Assembly (NCBI GenBank): GCA_020081605.1
Contig: JAHREC010000062.1
Span: 4,335,758-4,399,757 of the forward strand
DNA: 64,000 bases
Direction: 5' to 3'
DNA from: Albifimbria verrucaria
Lineage: Eukaryota; Ascomycota; Sordariomycetes; Hypocreales; Stachybotryaceae
Each line of letters opens with the position of its first letter. Position 1 is the stretch's first letter. The notes under the pieces were generated by a model. That model was not told where the DNA came from. It worked only from the letters and a program-made list of their open reading frames with translations, and made no database searches. The translations under genes and the position numbers were made by a program. Shown in pieces: positions 22,605 through 35,003 of the stretch.

Positions 22605-24341
22605 AAGTCGTCCAAATGGCAACCAAGGCAAATCGTTGGCAACGCCGGGGTGGATCCGAATCTGCTTGCTATGCAATAAAGCAATTATTACGAGAACGTG
22701 AGCCCTTCCCGTAGGGGAAGCAAAGCAAAAAGCCGGGTGAGGATATGTCAAAGGGCAAGGAGAAAGGTCCCTAACAAATGCCTTAGGTGGCGATTGCATC
22801 GTACCGGCCTCGCTACGCTCGATATCATGACTATCAGGGCTTGAGGCACTCAGGCCAGCAGTCTTGTATCGCCTTGTTCTTTCCCCTCCTTCTTTTCGAA
22901 TCAAGTCTCTTAGGCGGTGCCAGGAATGGAGGTCTAAAACTGCCAAGATGTTTGAGTATAGGAATTCTTACACGAGAGCATTGTGAAGCAAGGATTAAAA
23001 TATTTTTGCTCATCACTTTGTTCCATGGCATCTAGTTAGTTGCCACATGTTGTTATAGCAGACCACCTAAGATGGAATTCTAATTACATGACTTATTTTC
23101 TTTTTCCTCTGCAACGTGGCGCGACAAGAATTGTTGAATAACAACCCATTGTCATATTTTTGGTTCGGAGTTTTCTAGAAACGTTTGATGTCCTTAAGAA
23201 CAGTCGTTGTGGTCTTGGTGTTTCTTGTCTTGCGGTACAAAGAGTTCCGTTTATTCTTTTGGGAATGGAAGCAAGACATAGATGATTAGACGACATGATT
23301 GGCATATGAAGAAATGGAATCAGGACGGTGGTCCCAGATGTTCTTTGGGTAGAATACCAAAAAGTCGATTAGAAATATAAATATCATGAATCTCGACCAG
23401 TGCCGATTCTGTCGAGCAAAGGAAAGAGGATTGAGGTTCATTCTGTTCTTCAAGATAATATAATTCGTTCTCATGCCTAACGTGCGAGTCTCTGGTAGTC
23501 TACGATAGAAGAGAAGACATTGCGCAGACCTGGACAAGATATCTCTACCGGTTATCAACCAATCACATAAGAACCCAGATAGTAAGGCAATTGAATACAC
23601 GTACCATAGTGCAAGATCCTTTATCCTACCGAAATCGCGTCGAAGCGAAACTTTGTCATCCTACTTCAATGTACATCACTGTAACAAAGCTCAAGTTTTA
23701 GAGTGAAGAATTCATAAGTGCCTGGTTTACGGGAATAATGGATCTGCGTTAACTTGCAAACTTTCATGATATCAAATGACCATATTGTAGTAGAAGACTT
23801 TGGGTTGTGACACTTCTGATCTCCTGTTATAGAAAGTTTGAAGTCTTGGCCTTTCATATTGTCATCTATTTTGCTGCCTATATCGAATTTATGATATGGC
23901 CTATAACTCAAAATTTTCACTCTAGTTTAATCGACTGAATTATAGGACTTATCGAAAATTCTTGAAACGAAAGAAGGCTTAGGGCTGCCAGCTACAGTGA
24001 GACGACAAAAGTTTCGCCTACCTCGCCATTTCCATTCAGAAAGGGCTTCATATACAAGAAGTATTCATAACTAAGAATTATCTTCTTAATTTATTATCAT
24101 ATTGTTACAAGTTTGTCATATTTTTATTCGTTCATTGTTAGGTATTGGGTTGAATTTTTGTTGAGATATCTGCGCCAAATATGCGGATTTTCTGCCCTCC
24201 CACTGTACGACCGAATCCATGCGCACAAAGCCTCCGCATCGACTTTCTAAGTTCATGTCTACAATCAAAAGTTTTGGAGTTGTGCAAACAGTTTTTATTA
24301 ATACGAGCCTCCAAGTGGCTCTACTATTTACTTGTTGCCCT
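22605..24341. other. gene-free region
   Basis: About 1.7 kb, AT-rich towards the right. It holds a small GC stem (CCCTTCCCGTAGGGGAAG near 22708) and nothing else I can support. Confidence 0.45.
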
Positions 24342-25120
24342 CTAGCAGTTGGTGCGGAAGTTGGTGGCAGTGCAGTAGGTGCCATCAGGACCGGATCCAA
24401 TCTTGCTGGGCTCTGCGCCGCTGGAGTTGCCCTGGTAGCGGTCGCAGATCTTGTTGTTGTTCTGGCAAGAGTTGGAGACCTTGCAGGTGTCGCCGTAGTT
24501 GGTGTTGATGCCGCACAGAACACCGCCGCTCTTAGCAATGACACCGTCAATGACAACGTTACGGGGACCTCCGTTGCCAGAGCAGTTACCGCAGCTGCGA
24601 ACAAGTTTACCGTAGTCGTTGGCATAGAAGTCCTTGATACGGACAGTTCCACGGCCGTTGAACTGGATGATCTTGTCCTCAGCCTTGAAGGCACCACCAC
24701 CATTGATGTATGAAGTTCCGCTACCCTGCTTCAAAGTGACAGCATCCTCGCAGACGTCGGCCCACCATACATTGTTAAGAGTGCATGTGCCCTTGCAATG
24801 CACGCCTTCAGCCTGGCTGGCGCCAATAATGACGTTGGAGAGAGTTGCACCGTTCTCAAGGATGAACATGGCGTCCTTCTCGCCAGTCTCTGACTGACCC
24901 TGGCACACGGAAGCTGTAAACTGTTAGTGAAAATAAAAGCTTGAAACAACTGTTTTCACGTACGGCTGCGTTCAAATCGTTTCATGCCACCATCGTAGGA
25001 ACCTGAGACGGGAATGGCGGTAGGGTATGAAGCGGAACCGCTGCTCTTGGGGAGAGTGGTGGTTGCCGCAGCAGAGGCGCTAGCGGCAGCAGCAAGGATG
25101 AGACCGAGTGAGTACTTCAT
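24342..25120 (-). CDS. pectate lyase, polysaccharide lyase family 3
   Basis: Two exons, 25120-24964 and 24913-24342, around a 50-nt intron (GTACGT...TTTACAG); 242 aa, normal for PL3. A signal peptide (MKYSLGLILAAAASASAAA) precedes the family's start of the beta-helix, DGGMKRFERS. Typical PL3 features follow: SETGEKDAMFILENGATLSNVIIG, AEGVHCKGTCTLNNVWWADVCEDAVTLK, DKIIQFNGRGTVRIKDFYANDYGKLVRSCGNC, and a Cys-rich C-terminus ending TATNFRTNC. The conserved Asp/Lys/Arg cluster of the active site (DVCEDAV, K, RIKDF) is visible. The secreted enzyme cleaves de-esterified homogalacturonan by beta-elimination, needing calcium. No frameshift is present. A sulfatase gene lies 1.8 kb to the right on the same strand. 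Confidence 0.93.
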
Positions 25121-26925
25121 GATGACCAAGGGATGAATATTGTACTGATGTTTTGTTTCGAGACTCAAGCTAGGCAATGGGAACTGAGATGTGCAGCTGC
25201 GGACTGTTATCTCAATCAACCACCTCGAATGGACTTTGCCCTTATATATGTCTAATTCAGCTCTTTAATTCATGTCAAGCAATTGCCGTAGTTACCCTTG
25301 GGAGGTTTGTGTGAGCTTGATGATTCGACTAGCTTCGAGATTTGCTCAATCACCGAGCCCAGAGACGGCTATTGGTGGATTTTCACCCAACGACTATGCC
25401 AACCACTGAGATCGCCATGGAAGCATGGATTCCTTTCCCCATACTTCGTGAAGTCACTTAGGCATAAATTGGAGGACCTACAGATCCAGGACCACGGAGG
25501 CTGTGACCCGATAGGAAGTGATGTATGCCTCACCCTGACCCCTAAACAGAGAACAAGCCAGCGGGTGGGTATCGGAAAAGGAGGGGACGGCTCTTCAACG
25601 AGGAAGCGAGCCCCGGATTCTCACGCTGCATGACCGTGTCCGTAACGTGTAGGAAATTACCCGATTCGAGGGATTACGGAGCAGTGAGTCGAGCGCTGCA
25701 TATGAGAAACGTGTTATAGCTCACCCCTGTCTGCTATTTAAGCATGGGGGATTGGTTCCTGGGCACCTGTGGGCACGAGCGCTGCGATTTGTGGATAATG
25801 TCGAGTACGGCAGTGTGATGAACGGCTACTGCACTAAAGACTTGGAAATTAGCTTGTTTCAATTAATGCCGAGATTCTGGAGAAGAACTTCCTGCTGTAC
25901 TGTCCTATCAATGACGATTTACGCGAGAATTCGGTGCATCTTTACTTGCAGGACGCAGTAGCCCGATTATGCACGTAGGGCTACCACGGCTCTGATTCGT
26001 GGACCTACTGCCGTCGTCTCTGGCAGTTGCACACGAGATGGACTGTTTTCTTGCTCAAGCGGAGGCAAGCTGAACTAGTGCGGAACAAACGCTGCTATCA
26101 AGCCAAATCGGTGGGTCGACGAGTGAGTGGAACATGCTTACTTTGGGCTCCCCACAACTCATCAACCGAGAAATTGGTGCTATCAAGGGTGTGAGACCTT
26201 CCCACTTGCTACCAAGGTTGGCTAAGTAAAAGACACCTATAGAATTCGAACTAGTTCAGCGATGAGCCGGTTCGGCCGCTCGGTACAAAGATGTAGCCAG
26301 AAACGAATCACACACTCGAGAGACATATTTGCATAGACCTGTGAGAGATTCTACAGTGAAACTGGAATTCCAGAGCACTTAATTGCTTGTATATTTGTGG
26401 AACTCTTGGCAAAACATGCCGAGCCTTCTATCTTGACAAGCTTCTCGTGACCAGGTTAGGATGCAATCCAAAAACAGTGGAGTTCCCAGCCAGCATGTAA
26501 CGGTAGTTTACCTGGACAAATTATGCCAGTATCGGCAAGCAAAGTACACTAATTATCATTTATTCGCATGTGCCATGTCAAAACCAGGAGCGGGTGATGA
26601 GATTGGAACACTCAACGAGAAGTAAACTAGTCGGCGCCTACACACAACACTGGATGTCTAGATTGCAGCTCATCGTAAAAAGATGTATTGAATTCACCAA
26701 AGGTATACAAATTTTGGGTTTGTATGTGATTATAAACCCACACCCTTGAATTGCCCCCAAATTTTACATGAGATATGAAAGTAATCTAAGTAGCCAGTCT
26801 ATCACCATGAAATCGAGCCAGTATCTCCACATTTCTGCGGAATTATCGTACATTCTGGCGTGGAAACTCCCCTCCCCGTTGCAACACATAGGCTGGTTCA
26901 CAAATCCAGAGACTTGATACGTAGC
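25121..26925. other. gene-free region
   Basis: Promoter of the pectate lyase gene, then about 1.6 kb without supported genes. No repeat or RNA gene recognised. Confidence 0.45.
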
Positions 26926-28757
26926 CTATCGCAGGGTGATCTTATGCTGATTGGGGGTGAATGGAATCACATCCATGGGACCCTCAAAGGCTCGGATCTG
27001 CCCCTCTGCGCACCGCGAAAAGACGACCTTAGGCTGGCTCTCGTAGAAAGAGTCATACTTTGGGTTCAATGCCTCGCGAAGTGTAGTGACTTTTCCATCG
27101 GGGTGAAGACTCTCCCAGGGCTTTCTGCAGGTCCTCTGCTTACAGGTCTTGAGAACCATTGTCAATGCATCAAGGCGATTGACCAGAGCCTCTAGAGCTC
27201 TGCCATAAAAGGCAGGTTTCTCGTAGCTAGTCTCAAGCATCAGATTCTTCATTTGGCCTGGGTCTTTCTAATTTTGGGTAACAGACAAGTCAGCAATCGA
27301 AATTTCCACTAAGCAGATTCCTCGGTTCGAGGAGCTTACCTTCATATCGTATAGTTCCACTTCGTTGCTGCACCATACGGAGTAGTAGAATCCATAATCC
27401 TTCCCAACGATTCGAAGGCCTTTGTAGGTGGCATTGCGGTTCATGATGGGATGGCCTTCACTATCGTAACTGTAACGGCCCTCGCCTCCCGCAATTCCCC
27501 AATACTCGATATTGATATGCTCCGAAGGCCTCTCTGGCTCCTTGGTGAGTTCGATAGGTGAGCCATCAAGCTCGCGGCATCCCATCGGAACTCCCGCAAG
27601 CTTCATGATAGTTGGCGCCAGGTCGGTATGAGATGTCGGGAATTGTCGCTTAACTCCGGCTGGCACACCAGGTCCACGGATGATGAGCGGAACATTTATA
27701 TCGGTTTCCAATCCGCACGCCTTACCTGGGGCATGCGATGCTGACTGATATGGAAACCGTTATCGCTGGAGTAGATAAAGTATGTGTTATCCATAACACC
27801 CGCTTTTTCGAGTCTCTGCACAATTCCATCCACCATTTCATCAACTGCCTGCAGCGATCTCAATCTCAACCTCTGGAACTCATCATTGTACTCGATATCA
27901 TCTTCTGTCAGCTTCTCGAGCCTTGATATCCAATTTACGCTGCTGGGGTTTTCGGGATTGAAGTTTTCAGTGCGTGGGATTTTGTAGTCTCTGAAAAGAT
28001 GTTCATGGCGCTTAGCAGGAACTGGAGGAGGGAACTGAGGAAGACCTCCCGCCTCGTCGATGACAGTCTCGGTATGAGGGGCGATGGGGGCCACGGTGAT
28101 GAAGAATGGCTTCTCCTCGTCATTAACAGCCTCCTCGATGAATTCGTATGTCGTTTCTGCCAGAAAATCCGTGTTGTAAACACCTGGCCGGCTGATTGGC
28201 GTTTGTCCGTTCCTGGTGCTGGTCAAATTGTAGTACCTGTAGGTGAATGGGTCGAGAAGAAACTCTGCCTGAGTATAGCCCTTGATGTACGGAGTGTTGT
28301 AGTTTGTCGTATTCTGGTAATTATAGAGCTTGCCTGCATAATAAGTGTTGTAGCCGGCTTCTTGCATCCAATACGCAAGGTGCCTATCGATATATCCTTC
28401 TTCGATGAACCTGGTGTATCCTCCATATGGGGTTGCACATCGGTAATGTTCGTGTTATGGGCAGCTTGTCCCGTCCAAAGACTAACTCTGCTGGGGCAGC
28501 AAATAGCGACTTTGCACAGATGCGTTAGACTCGGATACAAAACGATGCCACCATACTATACGTACTCGTGCAGTAGTGTTTCTCAAAGGTTGTTCCCTGG
28601 CTAACAACATGTTTGTTTAAAAGGGCATGTGTTCTACCGAGCCCATATGGGCATCTTGGTCGTCAGTAAGAACAAAGACAATGTTCGGTCTGGTCGACTT
28701 CGTGGCTGCAGCTAAGGCGATGGTCGCCGAGGCGGCCGCAGTCTGGAGAAATTTCAT
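26926..28757 (-). CDS. secreted sulfatase (arylsulfatase-type)
   Basis: Three exons, 28757-28566, 28509-27340 and 27267-26926, introns 56 and 72 nt; 568 aa. A signal peptide (MKFLQTAAASATIALAAA) leads into RPNIVFVLTDDQDAHMGS, the metal-binding DD of sulfatases. The active-site motif reads CCPSRVSLWTGQ, the C-x-P-S-R form in which Cys becomes formylglycine; the first intron ends eight bases before its first Cys. Further marks are YYAGKLYN, PFFITVAPIAPH, YFIYSSDNGFHISQHRMPQGK and DINVPLIIRGPG. Frames break at 27725-27726, 28429-28432 and 28619-28622, each restored by one base. The enzyme hydrolyses sulfate esters outside the cell or in the secretory path. It could feed sulfur metabolism together with the TauD gene, or act on host glycans or phenolic sulfates. 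Confidence 0.9.
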
Positions 28758-30881
28758 ATTAGCGATGAGAAAAGAAACAATGGCAATGCTGATGATTTAA
28801 GCAAGTGGCTGGTACAGATTAACTCTTCTCCAGTTCATGTTTGCAGACGTCCCTCCAGAGACTTATATAGACGTGGGATCAGTCTCAATCATTGACCTCG
28901 TGCATATACCTTGCTTGTAAAAGTCCTCAGACGGCATACAACCCCTGACTCGTTCTTCGGAAATCTATTCATTGATGGTGTTGTTTCGATGGAAGCCAAT
29001 CAGCTGCCGGAACCTACCTTTCGCATCAGCACTGCCTTGTGGAGCCGCCCCTTGTTCAAAATCCCGTGTAAGACTACCCCGGAACGGACGCTTATTTCCT
29101 GAGTTCCGATCCCCGTGGTATTCAGCCTTAGATGAAAGGTCAGCCCTAAATGAGCTTCATCAGGGCTGGAGATCAATCTGCCAGTGATTTAGTTTAGCAC
29201 GGTGAGCGCGTATTGTCCACATTGAGAGAAGTAGGGCAAGGGTTCAATGTTCATGAAGATGGTTGCATGTCTGCTTTAGATACTAAATCATCAATTGGTG
29301 TACTTTTCATTTGCACTAGAACATCTACAGTTATTCGTGCTTGAAAAACTGTGAGGAATCACAATATTGCCAATGGTTCAGCTCCAGATGAGTAAAAATA
29401 ACAGCTTTGAAGTCGATGGTCGCGGACGAATCACTGTGGCTGCAAGCCAGGCACCAAACTAATCGATCGCCCACCTGGCGGGTGTGACCAGGAACATGCT
29501 CGCACAGATCGCGTGTGCTACAGTGCTGGGTGCTGCAGTCGCCTCTCAAGTGAAGGCGATCGGAAAAGCCCTTGTAATACGACCCTGGTGCTGCAGGTTT
29601 TTGTCCATGCAATCGAAACGTAACAGTATCCTGCTTCTTCAGGATCTACAACTCGAGAGGCACACAAGTGTGCTATGTCAAGTATTCAACTGTCGCAGAA
29701 ACGGATTACAATCGCTACCAAGCCAGTTTTGGTTGACCATTCCACATGTGTAATTTCTGAGCAGCTTCTTGTCCCTAACATTGGAGACAGAACCAGGCCA
29801 TTAGTTTTCTTCCAATACGAAGAAAGCTTCTCACATGTATCTGCGTAAGGTGCAATATGCCGGCACAACGCTTCATAGGAGATTTTATTTACCTTGGGAT
29901 GCAAATTTGACTCTCAATTCATGTAATTAAGGATGATAGGAGTTAATGGGTGATCAGGTTTCGAATCTCGGAGCGAGAATGAATAAGACGAGCAAGCGTC
30001 AATGCGTCGGGCGTTGTAGGGCTGGCCGATCTTGGTGGCTTCTCTTGTGTGCGCGCAATCACCGGATGCAGAAAAGTATAGTTTCAAGGGTGTGAATTAT
30101 CTAAGCGGCTGATTACAACGAGGTTATTAATGTTCAGTTCACCTTATGGCGACCAATATCGTAGCTCCTCGTGAAAATCTTGAAGCACGCTTCCTTGGGT
30201 AAATACAGCATATGTGATTCAAGAATAATTGACACACTTTTGTGCCTCAATATCGTCAAGAAAGGTAGCTAAAATGGGGACTTACTTTCAAGGAAACACA
30301 AAACATGCTTCAACGAGGAAGAAGATCATATACAGTATAGCTCTAAATCTATCAGCAATCATCCGTCATACACTCTGTGGCCCATCCGTGATTTGCAAGC
30401 CAGCGCCTACCCTGGAGAAAAATGTCAAGACCTCGAAGAACTGACGATCTTCAAAAGCTACACCATAATTATGTGAAAATGTCGAGCCTCGAGCGAAGCG
30501 TATGACCACCTTCATAATTATATCTATATTGCATCCGTCGTGGGCATTGTTGAACAGTATAGACTTGGCTGCCAGACTTTGCTAGCATGTGCAGTCGTTT
30601 GGGAAGTTATTACACAGTCTTTCCTGACAGAGGTGGGCTAGACGGATCTTAGACACTTAAGATCACAATTCTTTTAGAATTCATTCCTTTTACTACCTAA
30701 ATGATCCTCCTACAAATTGCTTGAGGGGCTGAATTGCCTGCCACAGCCATAGTGACGCCCGTCGCTCCGTGTGTGATAGCTTTGCACACATTTTTCTGGA
30801 GTTATCCCAAATGTCCTGTACCTGTACGCCTAAAACCCGTAAAATAAAAAACAATAGTGATACATGCCGACCGAGGACAGG
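28758..30881. other. gene-free region
   Basis: About 2.1 kb. Sulfatase promoter at the left. No supported gene, tRNA or repeat. Confidence 0.45.
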
Positions 30882-31360
30882 CTACATGGCGAGCTGCATG
30901 CGCTGTCGCTTGGCCGGGTAGGCCGTCATTGCGGCCTCCTCTAAGCCACAGCTACCTACAGATTGTCGCTTCTCGGTATCTTCGTCCCAGGAGTCGTCAG
31001 AGGGCCTCCATCTCTTGGTGTTGGCTTTGGAAAGTATGCTGTCAACGGAGAATCTCCAGACTTTTTCGACTGCGCTTCGCTTCAGCAGGTGTCGTCCCCA
31101 ATGGCAGCCTCGATTGTTGCTGGGCAAGCTGCAACAGGACCAGCGAGGCGTTTGGTTTGCGGCGCCAGGAGAACCGTTCGATAATAGGATGCCTGCGATC
31201 AGTCCAAGTTAGCAAAAACTCCTGCGGCCACATCGTGGAGATGGGGCTACTCACCACTGTGGTAATGGCAACCGTCCTTGCCGTGCAATTCCTGACCAAG
31301 CATACGTTGACAGTTGTAGCAAGCTGTCTTGCGTGTGTATTCCATGTCCATCATATCCAT
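30882..31360 (-). CDS. small CHORD zinc-binding protein
   Basis: Two exons, 31360-31255 and 31192-30882, around a 62-nt intron (GTGAGT, branch CTAAC/CTGAT, CGCAG); 138 aa. The N-terminal 75 residues carry the CHORD layout: ACYNCQRMLG, GKDGCHYHSG, PRWSCC, and NRGCHWGRH, that is C-x2-C...C-x-x-H...W-S-C-C...G-C-x4-H. The exon junction falls inside the HSG segment and the join is what produces the complete motif set. The remainder is charged (SDDSWDEDTEKR) and ends KRQRMQLAM. CHORD domains bind two zinc ions and in Rar1 or Chp1 connect Hsp90 with other partners; a single-domain protein of this size is a fungal form of unknown function. No frameshift. Confidence 0.72.
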
Positions 31361-32585
31361 TTTGAAGTAGTTCTCAGGTCTAGCGTCTGCGCTGGATCGT
31401 GGGTATTGCAATCGGTGTTAACTGATCGGTCTCCAAATAGGGTCGTGTGCAAGAAGAACGTATGAGTCTGAGAACCCAAAAGTATAGGCAACTCCGAAGC
31501 GATTGATGCAAAGATGGAAGCTGACAGAAGTAAGCCAGGAACCAGGCGATTGACCTCGAGAAGAAGAGACGGAGCTCAGCTGCAGGAGAGAGAGAGAGAG
31601 ACGCGACACGAGCAAAGTGCCAAGCTAAAGAGGTGACGGGGCAACGCGAAGCGAAACCAATCAGGCCCAGCAATTGACTCTCGTGATACGCCAGGTCACG
31701 TGGACGTTCTTAATTAATAGTTATGAACTCTACTTTATGAAGCGTCTCTGTCTTTTGTTCTTTATGTGTTCATTATGCTAATGTCTCGTTGCATAACGTC
31801 TACTCTTCAGACGAGTGGCTTGAGGCTCGCTTGCTCGTGTCTCAGTTGCAGTTGGAGTCTTTTGGCAATGTAGCCGAAATGGCCATTCTCGACCCCGAAG
31901 ATGACAAGCCTGGCCCGCCTCCTCATACGATGGATGGGTGACCCTCTGCGTTCGAGCCAGACGACCCACAGACATGCGCGCTCAATAAAGCTTTGGTTGT
32001 TCCCACCCAGCCATTGGCACTGAAACGAATGCGGACGGAGCGAGGGAAGAAATGGCCCACGTTACTCCTCTACGCAACCAGCCTAGTATTTGCCTCGTGG
32101 TAGAAACAGGCCTGTGTAGCCAGACTTGTAAGGCCTCTGCAATTCTGCTTGAATGCTCTAAACCCACCTGCTACTCGTTATTTTAAGTTGCGAGCGAAAA
32201 AGCAATGGTAGCAATAAATAACGCATTTGCAAGTCCTGATGCCACGAGACAGCCAGCCTGTTGTTTCCCCGTGAATGAGCCAGTGACCGAGTAAATACCC
32301 TGGTTCCTGTTGAAAGTTGAGAGACTTCCAAGAGAAGGAATTAGCAGCTTGACCAGCTCAACTGTCAACAAAATTGCAGGCGAATAAAAGAGTAGCTATT
32401 GTCGACAGGTGCATTCGCAATCCTCCTGCACACAAATCCAGTGTCGACCACTGCAGATACAGTGATGTTGCTCTGGCTCAGCCGTCATTTCCTCCAATGC
32501 AGCCGCCTTCACAGCCAACGGTGTCGCCACTACGGACCACCAACAACACAGGGCAAAAGAGATACACGATTCAAAAAGATGTGAT
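31361..32585. other. gene-free region with GA repeat
   Basis: Contains a (GA)n tract near 31585-31602. No gene supported. Confidence 0.45.
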
Positions 32586-32747
32586 CGGTACGAGCAGGAT
32601 TTGAACCTACGCGGGCGAACCCATTTGATACCTTAAGCGATACTTGATCAGATCAAGCCGTTCAAGTCAAACTGCTGCAAGTTAGTTTCGAACTTGTGAC
32701 TCTGGATGCAATGCAACCAACCTCCTTAACCACTCGGACATCGTACC
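32586..32747 (-). tRNA. tRNA(Ser)-like gene with long insert, possibly a pseudogene
   Basis: The minus strand starts GGTACGA TG TCCGAGTGGTTAAGGA and ends GGGTTCGCCCGCG TAGGTTCAAATCCTGC TCGTACC G. The seven-base acceptor arms (32741-32747 and 32587-32593) pair perfectly, the discriminator is G, the D arm, a class II variable arm and the T arm with a perfect B box are all present, as in tRNA(Ser). Between the 5' and 3' halves lie some 75 extra bases, an intron-sized insert. The anticodon stem pairs only approximately (GTTGG with TCAAA) and the loop would read T-T-G-C-A-T, which is not a serine anticodon. It could therefore be an intron-bearing tRNA that I fold wrongly, or a decayed copy. Confidence 0.5.
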
Positions 32748-33714
32748 GTAGGGTTGTTGAAACGGCCACTTCAGAAAACTTATGTAGGCACAGAGGTTGC
32801 CGTGATTTTTCGTTTGCTTTGTTTTCGCATCAAATGTGGCTGGTCTGCTAAACTTAACTACCTAATCTTGGGAATACCGTACTGTGTGCAAGCCTTTTGA
32901 TACCATTGAACAAGCAATGAGTCCGTTCAATTAAGTACCTATTTATTACTATTGAGAATACGTACTACGCACACATTGCGACGCATTTCTGTTCTGTGCC
33001 ACCGACATTGCACATTCCTTCCTGGCTGTTAATGGGGAACTGGCAACACCGGCCTACTTCATGGAAAATTACCTACCTGTTCACACTTGATCAGGTGCCA
33101 ATTCCAGGTGACTGGATTTTGTCATTTCCAATATTGGGCCTTTTATCAAATGACTCGAACTCATGCGCTAGCTTTGCGAAATAGTGAATCTGTTGGGCTG
33201 ACTAGCTGCAGAATTCAACATCATGACGAAACACAAGAGCCAGCCCCATTCAATCATTACCAAGCAGATGCCCTGAGATGCATACTTACCGCCATTACCG
33301 TCCATTGATAATTCAGCCTTGTAGCCATCAGTAGTTTCTGTTCATAAAGCATATTTTAGAGCCCTCCAAAATTCCGACTACCGTCATTATACTCGATGCG
33401 ATGACATCGGAGTGAGTTTTCTGCTCGGCCGCCTCGCAAGCTCTGAACTGATCAAATGCTTCAGCTGGCCATAGCACTAAGCGACCAGCATCCCGCAAGG
33501 ATGGTGCAAAATGTTCAATAATGGGGTCTGAAGTAAAAAGTTGGGGGTGAGCAAGAAGCTTGTTCACTGGATGAGCTCGCAGGTCTTTTTAATACTACTC
33601 CTTCCTTTGGCATTGAAACCATAGACACAATGCAGGAAACTGCTCCTCCCGTAACACCTTTTGGCAAAGCTGCAGTAGCACAGGGCTACCTTTTTATTCT
33701 TCCACCAGCTGATC
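32748..33714. other. gene-free region
   Basis: Lies between the tRNA-like element and the kinase gene. One open stretch on the minus strand (33328-33567) lacks an ATG and any recognisable motif. Confidence 0.45.
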
Positions 33715-35003
33715 TTATGGACTTACGAATTTTCCATTCAGTCGGCGAATCTCCTCGATTGCCCTTGTAAATGATTAGCTAGAGCTGAAGCAATTGGGTT
33801 GTGGTATACTGACATCCGCACAAAGGTCTTGTCATCAGGAAATAAAGTCGCGGCGTGGAGATTGAACCTGCTATAACCAAAAATTTAGGCACTGTTATCG
33901 TTTCTGTCGGAGACTTCATAACTTACAGTGCATATAATGCATTCCGGTCATCAAAGTCCTCCGTAGGCTCAGATATAGGGATATGAGAGTGATACGCCTG
34001 AAAGTACTCTTGGGTGAACATGTTGCGTTCCGGTCGCCAGTTGCCGAGCTCATCTGCCAGTTTGCGCCGTCAGCATTCAAGCAGACTTCATGGGGGCGGG
34101 GACACAAACACTCATTATGTGCCCAGAAACTGGCAGGATCATATACAATACCCTCACCCAAGCCTTCGTCGACTACGCCAGTATTCCCGCACCACAAGTC
34201 TCCATGTACAAGTGATGGCTTGACTCTACGCCCATCACTCTCTAAGGGTCGTAACAATCTTGGAATCACAATGTCGAAGAGAGGAGGCAGCACTGCATCC
34301 AGCTCCGTCTCAGGTCCACCTCGTTCCTCGCGTAGTCTCAAGACATGACGCAACCCATTTGCAAAAAGGTCTCCCAACTATCATGCCATGTGTTTTCTTG
34401 CGGGAGATTTCCGTTGTAAGTCACGCAGTCAAAGCCAAACATGCCATTTGGAGACTCAGCTGCATGTAGCTGAGCCAAGCTCTTGCAGAAAGATTGGGGA
34501 TCTGGTAATCCCTCATAAAAGTCGTGGAATTTGCAGATGTAAAAATGGGAGTTTGGGTCACTCTCAAATGTGCCACTAGCGATAGGTTTGGGACAAAAGT
34601 CTGGAACTATAGAGTGGACAGCGGACGTAGAAGTGAATTCGCCCTTGAGTGCTTCTCGGCCATGATGTCCGATAGAAACCTGGACGTAGTTTTAGATATG
34701 AGAACTTGCATGCTCTTTGAATTGACGTACTTTCATAAAGTAACGAGCTTGGTCTCCATCAATATGCTGGATCTTAAGGCGGTAAGTTCTCGCCCACGCC
34801 GATATGCCATGAGCTGTTACTTCCACCACTTTGTCGACATCAGGAAGAGCTGAGGATGGATCAGTGAACGAAACAAATAAGTGTGAGGAACAACTGATAT
34901 CGCAAGAAATGCTTGGATATGAGAAAAGAATCATCTCACCTGCCAACACATTTACATCTACCCCAGTGACATCCGAGCCTGGCACGTCCTCTGGAGGAAG
35001 CAT
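33715..35003 (-). CDS. fructosamine-3-kinase family protein (ketosamine/ribulosamine kinase)
   Basis: Six exons, 35003-34940, 34849-34731, 34679-34110, 34053-33927, 33867-33814 and 33763-33715; introns 50-90 nt; 327 aa. The N-terminal lobe reads VVEVTAHGISAWARTYRLKI and ends exon 2 at RYFMK, the ATP-binding Lys. The middle has FCKSLAQLHAAESPNGMFGFDCVTYNGNLPQ. The catalytic loop is LVHGDLWCGNTGV (HGDLWxxN) with the metal-binding IVYDPASFWAHNEYELG, split by the third intron. The ending is LHAATLFPDDKTFVRMAIEEIRRLNGKF. One T is missing near 34363-34367 (restoring WETFFANGLRH). The final donor-like GTAAGT just before the stop leaves a further 3' exon possible. The family phosphorylates sugars attached to protein amines so that the adduct falls off (protein deglycation). 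Confidence 0.85.

Noticed and set aside
33328..33567. 79-codon open stretch on the minus strand after the kinase gene
   Set aside because: No ATG; could be an extra 3' exon of the kinase, but the family normally ends where the annotated gene ends.
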